Notes: a model not told the origin generated them from the letters alone. A stretch of DNA of 64,000 bases from Vibrio cortegadensis (GCF_024347395.1 NZ_AP025474.1:30063-94062), one strand, 5' to 3'; numbered from the stretch's first letter, positions 44,103 through 52,680 are shown. Made by a program: numbers and translations.

Positions 44103-44195
44103 TTTAGGTATTAATGCCATTCGGATAAGCATTCATACCTAAATCGGTACTTCACTGGAACATAGAGGCTGGACGTAAATACGTTCGGCCTTTTT
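44103..44195 (+). terminator. Two hairpins after parB
   Basis: TTTAGGTAT with ATACCTAAA (44103-44143) is followed by GGCTGGACGT with ACGTTCGGCC (44167-44190, two wobble pairs) and TTTTT. The second is a good Rho-independent terminator of parAB; the first could be a protein-binding site. Confidence 0.7.
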
Positions 44196-44354
44196 CTTTA
44201 TCTGGAACGATAAAATGACCATGTGTGGCACTAATATTCATCACACCTCTTTGATAGAGAGTCTTTTCTATGTTCTCTAATATCCTTAAAGCTCCTCACA
44301 GATGCCCAATGTCGAAGATATGATTAGAATACAAAGTAACATCTAATCATATTT

Positions 44355-44417
44355 TGATTTGAATAAGGCCTATAAACGCATCATAATATGATTTGAATAA
44401 TGTAGATTTTCAAATCA
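44355..44417 (+). promoter_or_regulatory. Repeated TGATTTGAATAA before the Fic gene
   Basis: TGATTTGAATAA occurs at 44355-44366 and 44389-44400, 34 bp apart, and its reverse core TTCAAATCA at 44409-44417, 11 bases before the Fic ATG. The Fic protein ends in a winged-helix domain, so these may be its own operators. Confidence 0.5.
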
Positions 44418-44427
44418 AGGTGCAGCT

Positions 44428-45525
44428 ATGTGGATATGGAAACAATCAGAGTGGCCTAATTTTAACTGGGATAAAACGCTAATTGAGCCGCTGCTTAGGC
44501 AAACTCGGCTTAATCAAGGCATATTACTTGGGAAGGTCACTAGCCAGTCTCAGGATAAAAAAGAGAGCATGCTTGATACCTTACTGGCAAACATCGTCCA
44601 TTCAAGTGCTATTGAAGGCGAGAAACTCAATGCATTCTCTGTACGTTCATCTTTGGCAAATAAGCTTGGCTTAACAGAAGAACGCCCTTTTCCAACCACA
44701 GTACAAACCGATGGGCTTGCAGAAATCATGCTTGATGCTGTAGAGAACCTCGATATACCTCTTACATTAGATCGGATCTTACACTGGCACGATAAACTCT
44801 TCCCCAAGGGTTACACTTTATTTAACCCAGTTATTGGTGGCCAGCTTCGAGGTACCGCTCCGATGCAAGTGGTATCAGGAAGAATCGATAGACCAATTGT
44901 TCACTTTGAAGCTCCAGGGCGAGAGATTCTTGATGCAGAGTTAAAACTGTTCATTCAGTGGTTTAATGACTCAAAACACGACGCCTCGCTTGATCCTCTG
45001 CTTCGAGCTGCAATTACGCATTTATGGTTTGTCACTTTGCACCCATTGGATGACGGTAACGGGCGAATCACTCGCTTGCTGACAGACTTAGCATTGGCCC
45101 AAGCGGAGCAGCAATCTGTACGTTTTTACGCGATGTCTGTGGGGATCTTAGCTAACCGTAAAAGCTATTACGGAACCTTAGAGCAAACTCAGAAAGGAAA
45201 TATAGATATCACGACTTGGCTCGTTTGGTTTTTTAATACCTTAAACGAAACGTTTGATGAAGTATTAAAAGAGATCGACCAAACCATATTTAAGACCAAT
45301 TTTTGGCGCCATATAGACCAAACTAAGCTAGCAAAAGAACAAGTTAAAGTGCTGAATCGGATGCTTGATGGTGATTTTTCTGATGGTATCAATACCTCTC
45401 AGTATCACAAGGTGGCGAAAGTCAGCAAGCCAACAGCAACACGCCATTTAGCCACTTTGGTCGATCAGAATTGTTTAATCAAGACAGGAGCAGGACGAAG
45501 CACTCGATACCAACTGGCGAAATAA
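44428..45525 (+). CDS. Fic-domain protein with N-terminal DUF4172 and C-terminal wHTH
   Basis: 365 residues. The N-terminal DUF4172 region starts MWIWKQSEWPNFNWDKTLIE. The inhibitory helix motif SxxxEG is present in IVHSSAIEGEKLN (S59-E63), so the protein is self-inhibited (class II Fic). The Fic catalytic loop is LHPLDDGNGRITRLLTDLAL with H205 as the catalytic His. The C-terminal winged helix reads YHKVAKVSKPTATRHLATLV. Fic enzymes attach AMP to target proteins; this DNA-binding form probably controls its own transcription through the TGATTTGAATAA repeats upstream. It stands alone after parAB and may be a stability or regulatory gene. Confidence 0.92.
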   Translation: MWIWKQSEWPNFNWDKTLIEPLLRQTRLNQGILLGKVTSQSQDKKESMLDTLLANIVHSSAIEGEKLNAFSVRSSLANKLGLTEERPFPTTVQTDGLAEIMLDAVENLDIPLTLDRILHWHDKLFPKGYTLFNPVIGGQLRGTAPMQVVSGRIDRPIVHFEAPGREILDAELKLFIQWFNDSKHDASLDPLLRAAITHLWFVTLHPLDDGNGRITRLLTDLALAQAEQQSVRFYAMSVGILANRKSYYGTLEQTQKGNIDITTWLVWFFNTLNETFDEVLKEIDQTIFKTNFWRHIDQTKLAKEQVKVLNRMLDGDFSDGINTSQYHKVAKVSKPTATRHLATLVDQNCLIKTGAGRSTRYQLAK

Positions 45526-45768
45526 AAAATATGTCCAGCAGAAAGCGAGATATTGACTTACGTCTTATTGAAGAACTCTACTTAGAATGACTAATTTAAA
45601 CACAGCACTTCCTAGCGGTTTTTTACTATGCTGAAGACAAATGGTTAAGGTTTTTTTTGAATCAGTTGAAAGATGGCGTTATGTGATTTTATCAATATGA
45701 GAGCTTATTAACATGCCGCAGGTGATAGTTAATGTACTCTTAATTAAAGTGAAAAGAGGATTTTATCA

Positions 45769-46029
45769 ATGTCAAAAAGTTCCAAGCTACATAATGAAGA
45801 CAAACTGATTAAAAAGGCACTTGATGTTGGCGGGAAGATGGCAAAGATGCAAGGCTTTAACCTCCCTCAGTCACCACAGCCTGACAGAGTAAAAGCAATT
45901 TACCTGTTTTTGGTTGATGCCAAACAAATCACGCCGTTACCTGATAGCAAACTCGACGGTGCAAACATCAAACACAGGTTAGCTCTTTGGGTTCATAATG
46001 CGTTGCCAGACAACGACCCTCTAAAATAA
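45769..46029 (+). CDS. DUF5062 family protein
   Basis: 86 residues, small and basic, beginning MSKSSKLHNEDKLIKKALDV and containing LPQSPQPDRVKAIYLFLVDA and LDGANIKHRLALWVHNALP. I recognise it as the DUF5062 family, found mostly in Vibrio and relatives. AAGAGGA precedes the ATG. The function is unknown. It supports a Vibrio origin for the window. Confidence 0.8.
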   Translation: MSKSSKLHNEDKLIKKALDVGGKMAKMQGFNLPQSPQPDRVKAIYLFLVDAKQITPLPDSKLDGANIKHRLALWVHNALPDNDPLK

Positions 46030-46330
46030 CAATCATGATTAAGTAATAACAAAGCGGGTCGATTAGTTCGCTTTGTTTGATCTTTGGTGGGCGATAATTA
46101 AAGAAGTCTTCACTGCGATTTGGCTAACTAATTTTTATCCACCGACATGTTCACTAGGACTAAGGTTTCATGCCCAACTTCTAGCTTATTCTGCCCCAGA
46201 GTTTGTCAGCTATTTCGCTTAAAACGTTTTTGCAACTGATTACTTGGCCTATTAATTTTAAGCTGTGTAGTGTTTATGAAGTCACTGGTTATTTTCGTTC
46301 ATGAAGAGGAATTTAGTGAGAAGGTAAAAA

Positions 46331-46687
46331 ATGAACATGAAAAAATTTTCGGGTGTAGTTGGGTTATCGTCTTACACTCTTCGATACTATGAAAAAATTG
46401 GTTTGCTCAAACAAATCCAAAGAAATAGCAGCGGTCACCGAGTTTACTCAAACAGAGATGTAGATTGGGTGAACTTTGTTAAACGACTCAAAGACACTGG
46501 GATGCCGCTAGAAGAAATTCAAAAATATGCGTCATTAAGAGATTTAGGTGTAAAGACCGAGCTTGATCGCCAAAAACTGTTAGAAATGCACCGAGAAAAC
46601 TTAAAAGAACACATTAAGCAACAGAATGAACATTTGGAAGCATTAGAAAACAAAATTAATTTATATAAAAAGGGAGAAGTGAGTTGA
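46331..46687 (+). CDS. MerR-family regulator without cysteines
   Basis: 118 residues. The N-terminal HTH reads FSGVVGLSSYTLRYYEKIGL with the RYYEKIGL hallmark, then VDWVNFVKRLKDTGMPLEEI. A C-terminal dimerisation coiled coil ends LEALENKINLYKKGEVS. It resembles NmlR/AdhR-type regulators of aldehyde stress. However, the position of the sensing Cys (FxKCLRDTGM in AdhR) is Arg here and no Cys exists at all. The next gene lies behind a promoter with a 19-bp spacer holding a perfect palindrome, the usual MerR target. Confidence 0.9.
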   Translation: MNMKKFSGVVGLSSYTLRYYEKIGLLKQIQRNSSGHRVYSNRDVDWVNFVKRLKDTGMPLEEIQKYASLRDLGVKTELDRQKLLEMHRENLKEHIKQQNEHLEALENKINLYKKGEVS

Positions 46688-46714
46688 CTTAGAGTTCACT
46701 CTAACTTGTAAGGT
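46684..46714 (+). promoter_or_regulatory. MerR-type promoter with 19-bp spacer
   Basis: TTGACT (46684-46689), 19 bp, then TAAGGT (46709-46714). The palindrome TTAGAGT TC ACTCTAA at 46689-46704 fills the spacer. The layout and the TTAGAGT half-site match NmlR/AdhR-type operators, where DNA unwinding by MerR aligns the promoter. It overlaps the end of the regulator gene. Confidence 0.75.
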
Positions 46715-46746
46715 GTGTTGGTCTTTTATTCAGAGGAGAACACCAC

Positions 46747-47118
46747 ATGGACAACATTCGATTTAATTCTGGACTAGAACAGTTATCAAAAATCGATGGT
46801 GAAGCTGGCCAAAAAGTCATTGAGAGTTTACAAGATATTTGCCCTGATTTAGCTAAATTCACAATAGAATATCCATTTGGCGATATCTATACACGGCAAG
46901 GCTTAGACTTAAAATTAAGAGAGATTGCTACAGTCTCGGCTTTAACCGCTATGGGAACCTGTACGCCGCAACTAAAAGTGCATTTGCATGCAGCCCTTAA
47001 TGTTGGTTGTTCAGAAGAAGAAATCAAAGAAGTAATAATACAAATGTCTGTCTATGCAGGCTTCCCAGCAGCGTTAAATGGAATGTTTGCTTTCAAAGAA
47101 GTGCTATCTGAAAGGTAG
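46747..47118 (+). CDS. Carboxymuconolactone decarboxylase family protein
   Basis: 123 residues, AhpD-like fold. Family features: LDLKLREIATVSALTAMGTC (Glu and the turn region), QLKVHLHAALNVGCSEEEIK and VIIQMSVYAGFPAALNGMFA. Proteins of this type are often induced with aldehyde reductases by NmlR/AdhR regulators; the precise reaction is unclear. The typical AhpD CxxC pair is absent, leaving only isolated Cys residues, so peroxidase recycling is unlikely. GAGGAG stands about 9 bases before the ATG. Its expression should depend on the MerR protein just upstream. Confidence 0.9.
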   Translation: MDNIRFNSGLEQLSKIDGEAGQKVIESLQDICPDLAKFTIEYPFGDIYTRQGLDLKLREIATVSALTAMGTCTPQLKVHLHAALNVGCSEEEIKEVIIQMSVYAGFPAALNGMFAFKEVLSER

Positions 47119-47126
47119 CACTAGAA

Positions 47127-47150
47127 GGGCAGCGTAACTCAAAGCTGCCC
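47127..47150 (+). terminator. Terminator after the decarboxylase-like gene
   Basis: GGGCAGC and GCTGCCC form a 7-bp stem with a 10-base loop, followed by ATTGTTTGTT. Confidence 0.7.
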
Positions 47151-47284
47151 CATTGTTTGTTGATGCAATTATTCAGAAGCAGATAGTGTCACTGGAATTG
47201 CTGTACTTATATTTATGGTAAGAAGAGGAAATAATAAATGAAAGGATGCGACCATAAATAAACCTAACTTCAGGAAAAGTGACC

Positions 47285-47312
47285 CTAGAAACGCATAGCT
47301 ATGCGTTTCTAG
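47285..47312. terminator. 28-bp perfect palindrome between convergent genes
   Basis: CTAGAAACGCATAG is followed directly by its reverse complement. It lies 16 bp from the flavin-reductase stop and can act as a bidirectional terminator, or it may be a protein-binding palindrome. Confidence 0.6.
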
Positions 47313-47327
47313 ATCTTAGATGGTGGA

Positions 47328-48530
47328 CTACATTTGATACTTCGCCTGCCATTTCGTAATACGAGCTTTATCACGATTTTCGTAGGACTGAATTGCTGGC
47401 AATAGCTCTAAGTTGAACTCTTTTTCATTATCATGACTTATAGCCGTAAGAAGCATAGTATACCAAGCGGTGACTCCCCCCTGCGGCGGTGACTTAAATT
47501 TTGGAAAGTCAAATGTAACACCTTCTCCCTCTAACCATTCATTTGGTAAATCAGGTCTGAGTATCAATGTTCGCCCAAGACCAATGGAGTCCGCTGCATT
47601 TATAGATAAGGCATCTATTACTTGCTCCCGCTTTTTAAAGCCCCCCGTCACCACTAAAGGAATATTTGTTAATCCTTTAGCCTTTACTGAAAAATCAATG
47701 AAGTACGGGCCGTTTGAAGCGCTGTCAGAGCTGGATTTTGCCCCAGGAAAATATGATCCGCCACTTATCTCAATCAAATCAATAGAGGTTGTGTTGAGAA
47801 GGGAAATGACCTCTAGTGCGTCCTCTTGAGTTAAACCACCTTCGAGCTGATCTGAGCAATTTATTTTTATACCAATAGGGAAAGTACCTCCAACAGTACT
47901 TCTCACTTCCGCAATTACTTCAATAATAATGCGGGAACGGTTTTCTACCGACCCTCCATATAGATCCGTTCGATGATTAAAGAGTGGTGATAAAAACTGA
48001 CTTAGTAGAAACCCGTGGCCTGCATGAATCTGCACGCCAGTAAATCCTGCTTGTTTCGCAATTGCTGCGGATTTAGCAAACTGATGTGGTAATAAGGCTA
48101 TGTCTTGCTCAGACATCCCCTCACACTCGAAATCTCCAATACAAAGAGCTGATGGCCCTTTGGGTTTACTCAACGGTTGATACGCCAATCCACCTGCATG
48201 CCCAAGTTGGGGCCAGATATGTGCGTTATTAATTGCAGCACGTGAGGTCAATGCTTGTAGCTCTTTAATATCAGACTGTTCGGATAATACGAGATTTCCT
48301 GGATTTTCTAGAAATAGTGCGTCAATTTGAACCTCTCCAACGACCGATAAACCAATGCCGCCCTCTGCCCAGCGTTCATAGAGTCGAGACTGTGCCTGAG
48401 TAGGGTTTCCCTCTCCATCAGCAAGTGAGTCAGACATTGCTGATTTCATTAGACGGTTTTTAATGATGGCGCCACATGGGAGCTCTAAAGGACGGTTAAG
48501 TAAGTTTTCGGTGTGTAATGGTTGGGTCAT
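47328..48530 (-). CDS. NADH:flavin oxidoreductase (old yellow enzyme family)
   Basis: 400 residues from the ATG at 48530, which has GAGG upstream; the longer frame to 48575 lacks an SD. It is an FMN-binding barrel: LPCGAIIKNRLMKSAMSDSL, WPQLGHAGGLAYQPLSKPKG, FTGVQIHAGHGFLLSQFLSP, and FNHRTDLYGGSVENRSRIII. It reduces activated double bonds with NADH or NADPH. It has no iron-sulfur C-terminal domain. A LysR gene diverges from it with a 111-bp gap, the usual pattern for an inducible reductase. Confidence 0.9.
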   Translation of the reverse strand: MTQPLHTENLLNRPLELPCGAIIKNRLMKSAMSDSLADGEGNPTQAQSRLYERWAEGGIGLSVVGEVQIDALFLENPGNLVLSEQSDIKELQALTSRAAINNAHIWPQLGHAGGLAYQPLSKPKGPSALCIGDFECEGMSEQDIALLPHQFAKSAAIAKQAGFTGVQIHAGHGFLLSQFLSPLFNHRTDLYGGSVENRSRIIIEVIAEVRSTVGGTFPIGIKINCSDQLEGGLTQEDALEVISLLNTTSIDLIEISGGSYFPGAKSSSDSASNGPYFIDFSVKAKGLTNIPLVVTGGFKKREQVIDALSINAADSIGLGRTLILRPDLPNEWLEGEGVTFDFPKFKSPPQGGVTAWYTMLLTAISHDNEKEFNLELLPAIQSYENRDKARITKWQAKYQM

Positions 48531-48641
48531 ATCTGCCTCTCTGAGCACCATTGTTATGAATAACAGTAGAGACATTGTTCCAGACTTTAAGTAAACTAAA
48601 AAGACACTAATGATTAATATACTTTTAAAAAATATTTAATA

Positions 48642-49538
48642 ATGAATACGTCAGATCTCTATCTATTCATTCGAATCGTGGAAACGGGCAGCATAACCGA
48701 GGCTGCAAACCAACTGAGTCTTACTCCTGCAGCAGTCAGCACTGCGCTGAAAAGACTCGAAAAACAGTTAGAGGTACAACTACTTATCAGAACAACCAGA
48801 CAACTGAGAATAACACCACAAGGAGAGCAGTTCTTGTTTCATTGCCGTCAGGCACTAGCTAGTTTGGAACAAGGTCGTATAGCCGCACATCAGACACAAG
48901 GAAAAGTAAGTGGTAATCTCAGATTGTCCGTCTCATCTGATTTGGGCCGCAATACACTTTTGCTGTGGATAGAAGAGTTATTGAATGAGCACCCTTTATT
49001 ATCGATTGATCTGACAGTAGGCGATTCTATTTCAGATTTTTTTCTCGAACAGGTTGATATGGCTCTTCGCTATGGGAAGCCAGACAATTCATCGATGGTT
49101 TCATTTCATATCGCGACCATGAGCAGGATCACTTGCGCCTCTCCAGCCTATATATCTAGATATGGAGAGCCAATGCATCCTGAAAACTTGAGGGAGCATA
49201 ATTGCTTATTACACCGCAAGACTGGTCGCCTGTTTAACTGTTGGGAGTACGCTAACCACTCTGGTACATACAAGGTTAAAGTAGATAGTAACCGAATCAG
49301 CAATGATACCGATATAGTTCGTAGATGGGCAGTTAATGGCAAAGGAATAGCATATCGCTCTCAGATAGATCTCTACTCAGATCTTAGTAGTGGGCAACTT
49401 GTACAGCTTTTACCAGACTTTGAATCACCATCGGTTGAGCTAAATCTAATCTGTCCAAGCCGAGAGCAGGTTAGTCCTGCTGTTATTGCTTTTCGGGAGT
49501 TGCTTAGGAGGAAGGTATCTCAAATCGTTTCCTCATAA
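48642..49538 (+). CDS. LysR-family regulator, divergent from the flavin reductase
   Basis: 298 residues. HTH: LYLFIRIVETGSITEAANQL and TPAAVSTALKRLEKQLEVQL. The effector domain begins GNLRLSVSSDLGRNTLLLW and includes DMALRYGKPDNSSMVSFHIA and WAVNGKGIAYRSQIDLYSDL, typical of the CrgA/LeuO-like group of aldehyde or quinone reductase regulators. Divergent from the reductase gene, so it probably controls it. Confidence 0.92.
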   Translation: MNTSDLYLFIRIVETGSITEAANQLSLTPAAVSTALKRLEKQLEVQLLIRTTRQLRITPQGEQFLFHCRQALASLEQGRIAAHQTQGKVSGNLRLSVSSDLGRNTLLLWIEELLNEHPLLSIDLTVGDSISDFFLEQVDMALRYGKPDNSSMVSFHIATMSRITCASPAYISRYGEPMHPENLREHNCLLHRKTGRLFNCWEYANHSGTYKVKVDSNRISNDTDIVRRWAVNGKGIAYRSQIDLYSDLSSGQLVQLLPDFESPSVELNLICPSREQVSPAVIAFRELLRRKVSQIVSS

Positions 49539-49886
49539 ACTTGTTGAATAACCATGCTGTATCTCACCATTAAAAATAGTAGCCGTCAAAATCAGCCATG
49601 TTTGGAATTGTTCAGAACCGACCAAAAAGACCTCCTGTCGAAACTACTGCATTTTTATTTTGGGGATACGAGAAGTTACCTGAAGATTGGAAACTGTCTG
49701 TTGCTGCTAAATCGGAATTGTCCATTTATGAGTTTGCGCAACGTATAACAGTTCAATATCGTATGAGAAACACTCTACATTTGGTTATGTTTGGAGGCAG
49801 AATAGTGATGAGCAATTTTTTCCAGAGGAGAGTAAAATTCAAATTTTCACAAGTAACGTTTAAGTCCATACATATGCAAGTTCAAA
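49539..49886. other. Intergenic region with a doubtful plus-strand frame
   Basis: 348 bp before the sigZ stop. A 110-residue plus frame (49598-49930, MFGIVQNRPKRPPVETTAFL) has protein-like N-terminal residues but no SD, no family resemblance and an end antisense to sigZ. It may be a decayed gene; I do not annotate it as real. Confidence 0.4.
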
Positions 49887-50432
49887 TCAGCAGCGATTGC
49901 AATTACCAGATTTGGGATTGTATTCCATGATATTTCCCTGTGTATCTATGGAAAAGTTGCAGCAGCTATTAAACAAGTTATAGAGTTTGTTACGGCTTTT
50001 CTTAACCCTAGATTTTAGTGTTGAGTACTTTATTCCATTGTTCTCAGCATAACTTTTTTGCGAGACTCCTTCGATTTCAACGGCAATCAACAATTCTGCA
50101 TCGTCCTCAGGTAGTTGATTAATAAATGGCAAAAGGCAGTGAGAAAGCGCTTTGACAATTTGCTCTTCATCTTGCTCGTCATACCACAAATTATCCGCCG
50201 TTAAATCATTTTGTTTATTGTTTTTTCGGTAGAAATCAATAATTGTATTGTTCGCTATTTGGAATAACCACGGTTTGATCTTGCTACCATCTGTAACCGT
50301 TTGAAAACCATTATAAGTTTTAATCAAAATCTCTTGAAATAGATCTTCAACGTCCTCTGGGTTAGCAACTCTGCTGTGTAAAAACGCCTTCAAACTGGAT
50401 TGATATACTGACCAGATAGATTCAAATTTCAT
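49887..50432 (-). CDS. sigZ: SigZ-type ECF sigma factor
   Basis: 181 residues. Region 2: YQSSLKAFLHSRVANPEDVE, DLFQEILIKTYNGFQTVTDG and KIKPWLFQIANNTIIDFYRK. Region 4: LPEDDAELLIAVEIEGVSQK and YSTLKSRVKKSRNKLYNLFN. The C-terminal extension ends NPKSGNCNRC with a Cys-x-x-Cys, seen in SigZ-like proteins. No anti-sigma gene is adjacent, so activity may be controlled through the C-terminal cysteines. It is the last of a minus-strand group with an acetyltransferase, a ferredoxin-like protein and a GST, two of which also have Cys-rich tails. Confidence 0.88.
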   Translation of the reverse strand: MKFESIWSVYQSSLKAFLHSRVANPEDVEDLFQEILIKTYNGFQTVTDGSKIKPWLFQIANNTIIDFYRKNNKQNDLTADNLWYDEQDEEQIVKALSHCLLPFINQLPEDDAELLIAVEIEGVSQKSYAENNGIKYSTLKSRVKKSRNKLYNLFNSCCNFSIDTQGNIMEYNPKSGNCNRC

Positions 50433-50469
50433 GTGATTTATTTACCCTTTATAAAATGTCCTAGGTCCG

Positions 50470-51051
50470 CTAGCGAGCTAATTTATGTGCCAAACTCATT
50501 TTTACTGCTGGCCATTCACTATCAATGATTGAGAAGACAACCGTATCCCTATAAACACCATTTTCCTTTTGATGATTACGAAGCACACCATCTTGCTTTG
50601 CACCTAAACGACTAATAGCAGCTCGTGATTGGTGATTATGCCAATGTGTACGAAACTCAACAGCAATCGCATCAAGATCTTCAAATGCATGATTTAAAAG
50701 TAGCAGTTTACATTCTGTATTTGAAGATGAACGTTGATGGCTTCTGGCGTACCATGTGTAGCCTATTTCGACCCTTTTATTCAATATATCCGCATGACAA
50801 AAACGAGTAGATCCGATAATTTTATCATTTGCTTTATCGACAATAGTAAAAGGCAACGAAGTTCCATTCTGCTGTTCAGATAGCGCCTGAAAGATATAGG
50901 CATCGATTGTTTCACTGCTTGGCACTTGTGTGTACCACAAATCCCACAATTTACCATCTGACGCGGCTTCAACTAGAGCAACTGCATGCTCTGTCCGAAG
51001 TGGTATCAGTTTTACTGACTTGGACTCTAATTCGATCTCACTCAACCACAT
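50470..51051 (-). CDS. GNAT-family acetyltransferase
   Basis: 193 residues from the ATG at 51051 with GGAAG five bases upstream; the GTG at 51057 overlaps that SD. It resembles RimJ/RimL-type GNAT enzymes: VKLIPLRTEHAVALVEAASD, IVDKANDKIIGSTRFCHADI, KRVEIGYTWYARSHQRSSSN (acetyl-CoA loop) and LDAIAVEFRTHWHNHQSRAA with SRLGAKQDGVLRNHQ. It acetylates an unknown amine or protein N-terminus in the cytoplasm. It is 37 bp upstream of sigZ on the same strand, probably cotranscribed. Confidence 0.9.
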   Translation of the reverse strand: MWLSEIELESKSVKLIPLRTEHAVALVEAASDGKLWDLWYTQVPSSETIDAYIFQALSEQQNGTSLPFTIVDKANDKIIGSTRFCHADILNKRVEIGYTWYARSHQRSSSNTECKLLLLNHAFEDLDAIAVEFRTHWHNHQSRAAISRLGAKQDGVLRNHQKENGVYRDTVVFSIIDSEWPAVKMSLAHKLAR

Positions 51052-51150
51052 ATACACTTCCTTTTGTTATTTAGGGTTTCTCATACTTTATAGAGAATAA
51101 TTTCCATATTAAATATACAGCTATTGTTCACCCTTTAGATTAAGTCGCTC

Positions 51151-51477
51151 TCAAGAACAACGGCAAGGCGAGCTATTGTTTGATTTCATTTGCCGCTTGA
51201 ATTTTTTGATGGACTCTTTTCTAATTTCATCCAAGTCATCCCTACGAACTACTACAATCATTCCACTTCTGGGTCGAGTGGAACAAGCGTAAACTTCCTT
51301 GCCGTTAACTTCGACTAAGCAAGCTTTGCAGCAACCATTCTTACGTTTATTTTTCAGGCAAGGCGCTGAGATGTTGATTTTTACTTTGCGTGCTATTTCC
51401 ACCAAATTATCATCATCTGGCGTTATCAGTATTCTTTTATTGTCAATTTCTATAACTGATGATTTTAAATTAAACAT
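51151..51477 (-). CDS. 2Fe-2S ferredoxin-like protein with CxC tail
   Basis: 108 residues. The plant-type 2Fe-2S fold is suggested by NISAPCLKNKRKNGCCKACL, VEVNGKEVYACSTRP and an N-terminal strand-rich half. The spacing between the first Cys and the next pair (C-x8-CC-x2-C) is longer than the usual C-x4-5-C-x2-C. The C-terminus reads SNNSSPCRCS, a CxC after a basic helix, so extra metal or thiol chemistry is possible. It probably donates electrons to an unidentified enzyme. It lies between the acetyltransferase and the GST on the same strand, and its tail resembles those of the flanking SigZ and GST. Confidence 0.78.
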   Translation of the reverse strand: MFNLKSSVIEIDNKRILITPDDDNLVEIARKVKINISAPCLKNKRKNGCCKACLVEVNGKEVYACSTRPRSGMIVVVRRDDLDEIRKESIKKFKRQMKSNNSSPCRCS

Positions 51478-51623
51478 GCTTTAGCCTTTGAACAACCTTA
51501 ACTCAGGCAATTTTCTTAGATTAAGATACAGCTGCCCAGGGACGCTCTCAAATAGAAACGGAGCGTATCCTGAGCAGATGTACGTAGCTTAGACAATACT
51601 TTTATGCCCTACTACACATTGCA

Positions 51624-52334
51624 CTAATCACAACATGAGGCTGATGATGTTGAGCAACTGCTGGTTGCGCACTCAGCCCCTTTCCCACCCTTTAAACTGC
51701 CAAGGTATGTATTTTTTAAGTAAAATCCGCTAAACGTTGACACAAAATCTTGTGGTACAGTTTTATCGGTAAGGCCTGACTCAATGAGTGCAGCTTGCCA
51801 TTTCTGAACTTTTGGAAACTGTTCCAGCATATCAAAGCCAGATTGATTTTTGATTACTGCCGCACGGTGTAGCAATGGAAGCCATGCAATATCGACATTA
51901 GATACGTAATTCCCTTTGAAAAATGATGACTCACCAAGCTTATTTTCCGCTTTTGCAAATGCCTTGGATAGATTTGCGAAACGTGTTTCAAATGTCTCTT
52001 TATCCTTACTGCCCATTGTTCCACATTGTGGCATGTAGTGTTTACTTGCTTGATATGACCATGCACGATCTAACGCTTTTTGTTCTGGTGAAACCTCTTC
52101 TATCGGTGCATATTTATCATCTAGATATTCGACAATGGCATCTGACTCAAACAAAACAGTATCATTTTCGGTAACCAATACGGGGACTTGACCATTCGGT
52201 GATATATCTAAAAACCATTGCGGTTTGTTACTCAATTCGATGTATTCGATTTCAAATGGTACATTCTTTGTTACCAACGCACCCATTACACGTTGCACAA
52301 ATGGGCAGTTCTTAAAGCTAATCAGCTTAATCAT
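51624..52334 (-). CDS. Omega-like glutathione S-transferase with Cys-rich tail
   Basis: 236 residues from the ATG at 52334 with GGAG upstream. The thioredoxin domain has the catalytic CPF motif in LISFKNCPFVQRVMGALVTK, the cis-Pro loop in SPNGQVPVLVTENDTVLFES and DAIVEYLDDKYAP. Its Cys active site suggests thiol transfer or dehydroascorbate reduction, not classic conjugation. The C-terminal domain is followed by a tail GAECATSSCSTSSASCCD with five Cys, which is not part of the GST fold and may bind metal or a cluster. First gene of the minus-strand group ending in sigZ. Confidence 0.88.
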   Translation of the reverse strand: MIKLISFKNCPFVQRVMGALVTKNVPFEIEYIELSNKPQWFLDISPNGQVPVLVTENDTVLFESDAIVEYLDDKYAPIEEVSPEQKALDRAWSYQASKHYMPQCGTMGSKDKETFETRFANLSKAFAKAENKLGESSFFKGNYVSNVDIAWLPLLHRAAVIKNQSGFDMLEQFPKVQKWQAALIESGLTDKTVPQDFVSTFSGFYLKNTYLGSLKGGKGAECATSSCSTSSASCCD

Positions 52335-52680
52335 TTTGTTGCTCCAAATCGGTTCATTGTTTCTACTTACACCTAATAAGACGAGCAACGTTTAAAAAAG
52401 ACGAAAGATTATTACTTTTTTAAATAATTCGATTTTATGTCAGATAGCAATTCAAGCAATCCGTTTTTTAATCACTCAGAGTGGATCGAGCGCTTCGAAT
52501 GACTCGAAAGAATTTTGGGTTAGGGGTTTGCGAGTTAAGGCATGGTTGCCCGTAGGGTGCTTAATTTCAATCACTTAACTATCAAACCAATATGCTTTTG
52601 GTTTGTTCTCTCTTCCATTAGAACTTTAAGCCAACATCTTCATTCCCAAAACTTGATAGAACTTCCAACACACTATTCCC
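52335..52680. other. Intergenic region, no gene seen
   Basis: 346 bp between the manA stop and the GST start. No gene or strong terminator was found. It must contain the GST promoter, reading left. Confidence 0.4.

Noticed and set aside
49598..49930. 110-residue plus-strand gene
   Set aside because: No SD, no recognisable family, and its end is antisense to the sigZ coding region; perhaps a decayed gene.
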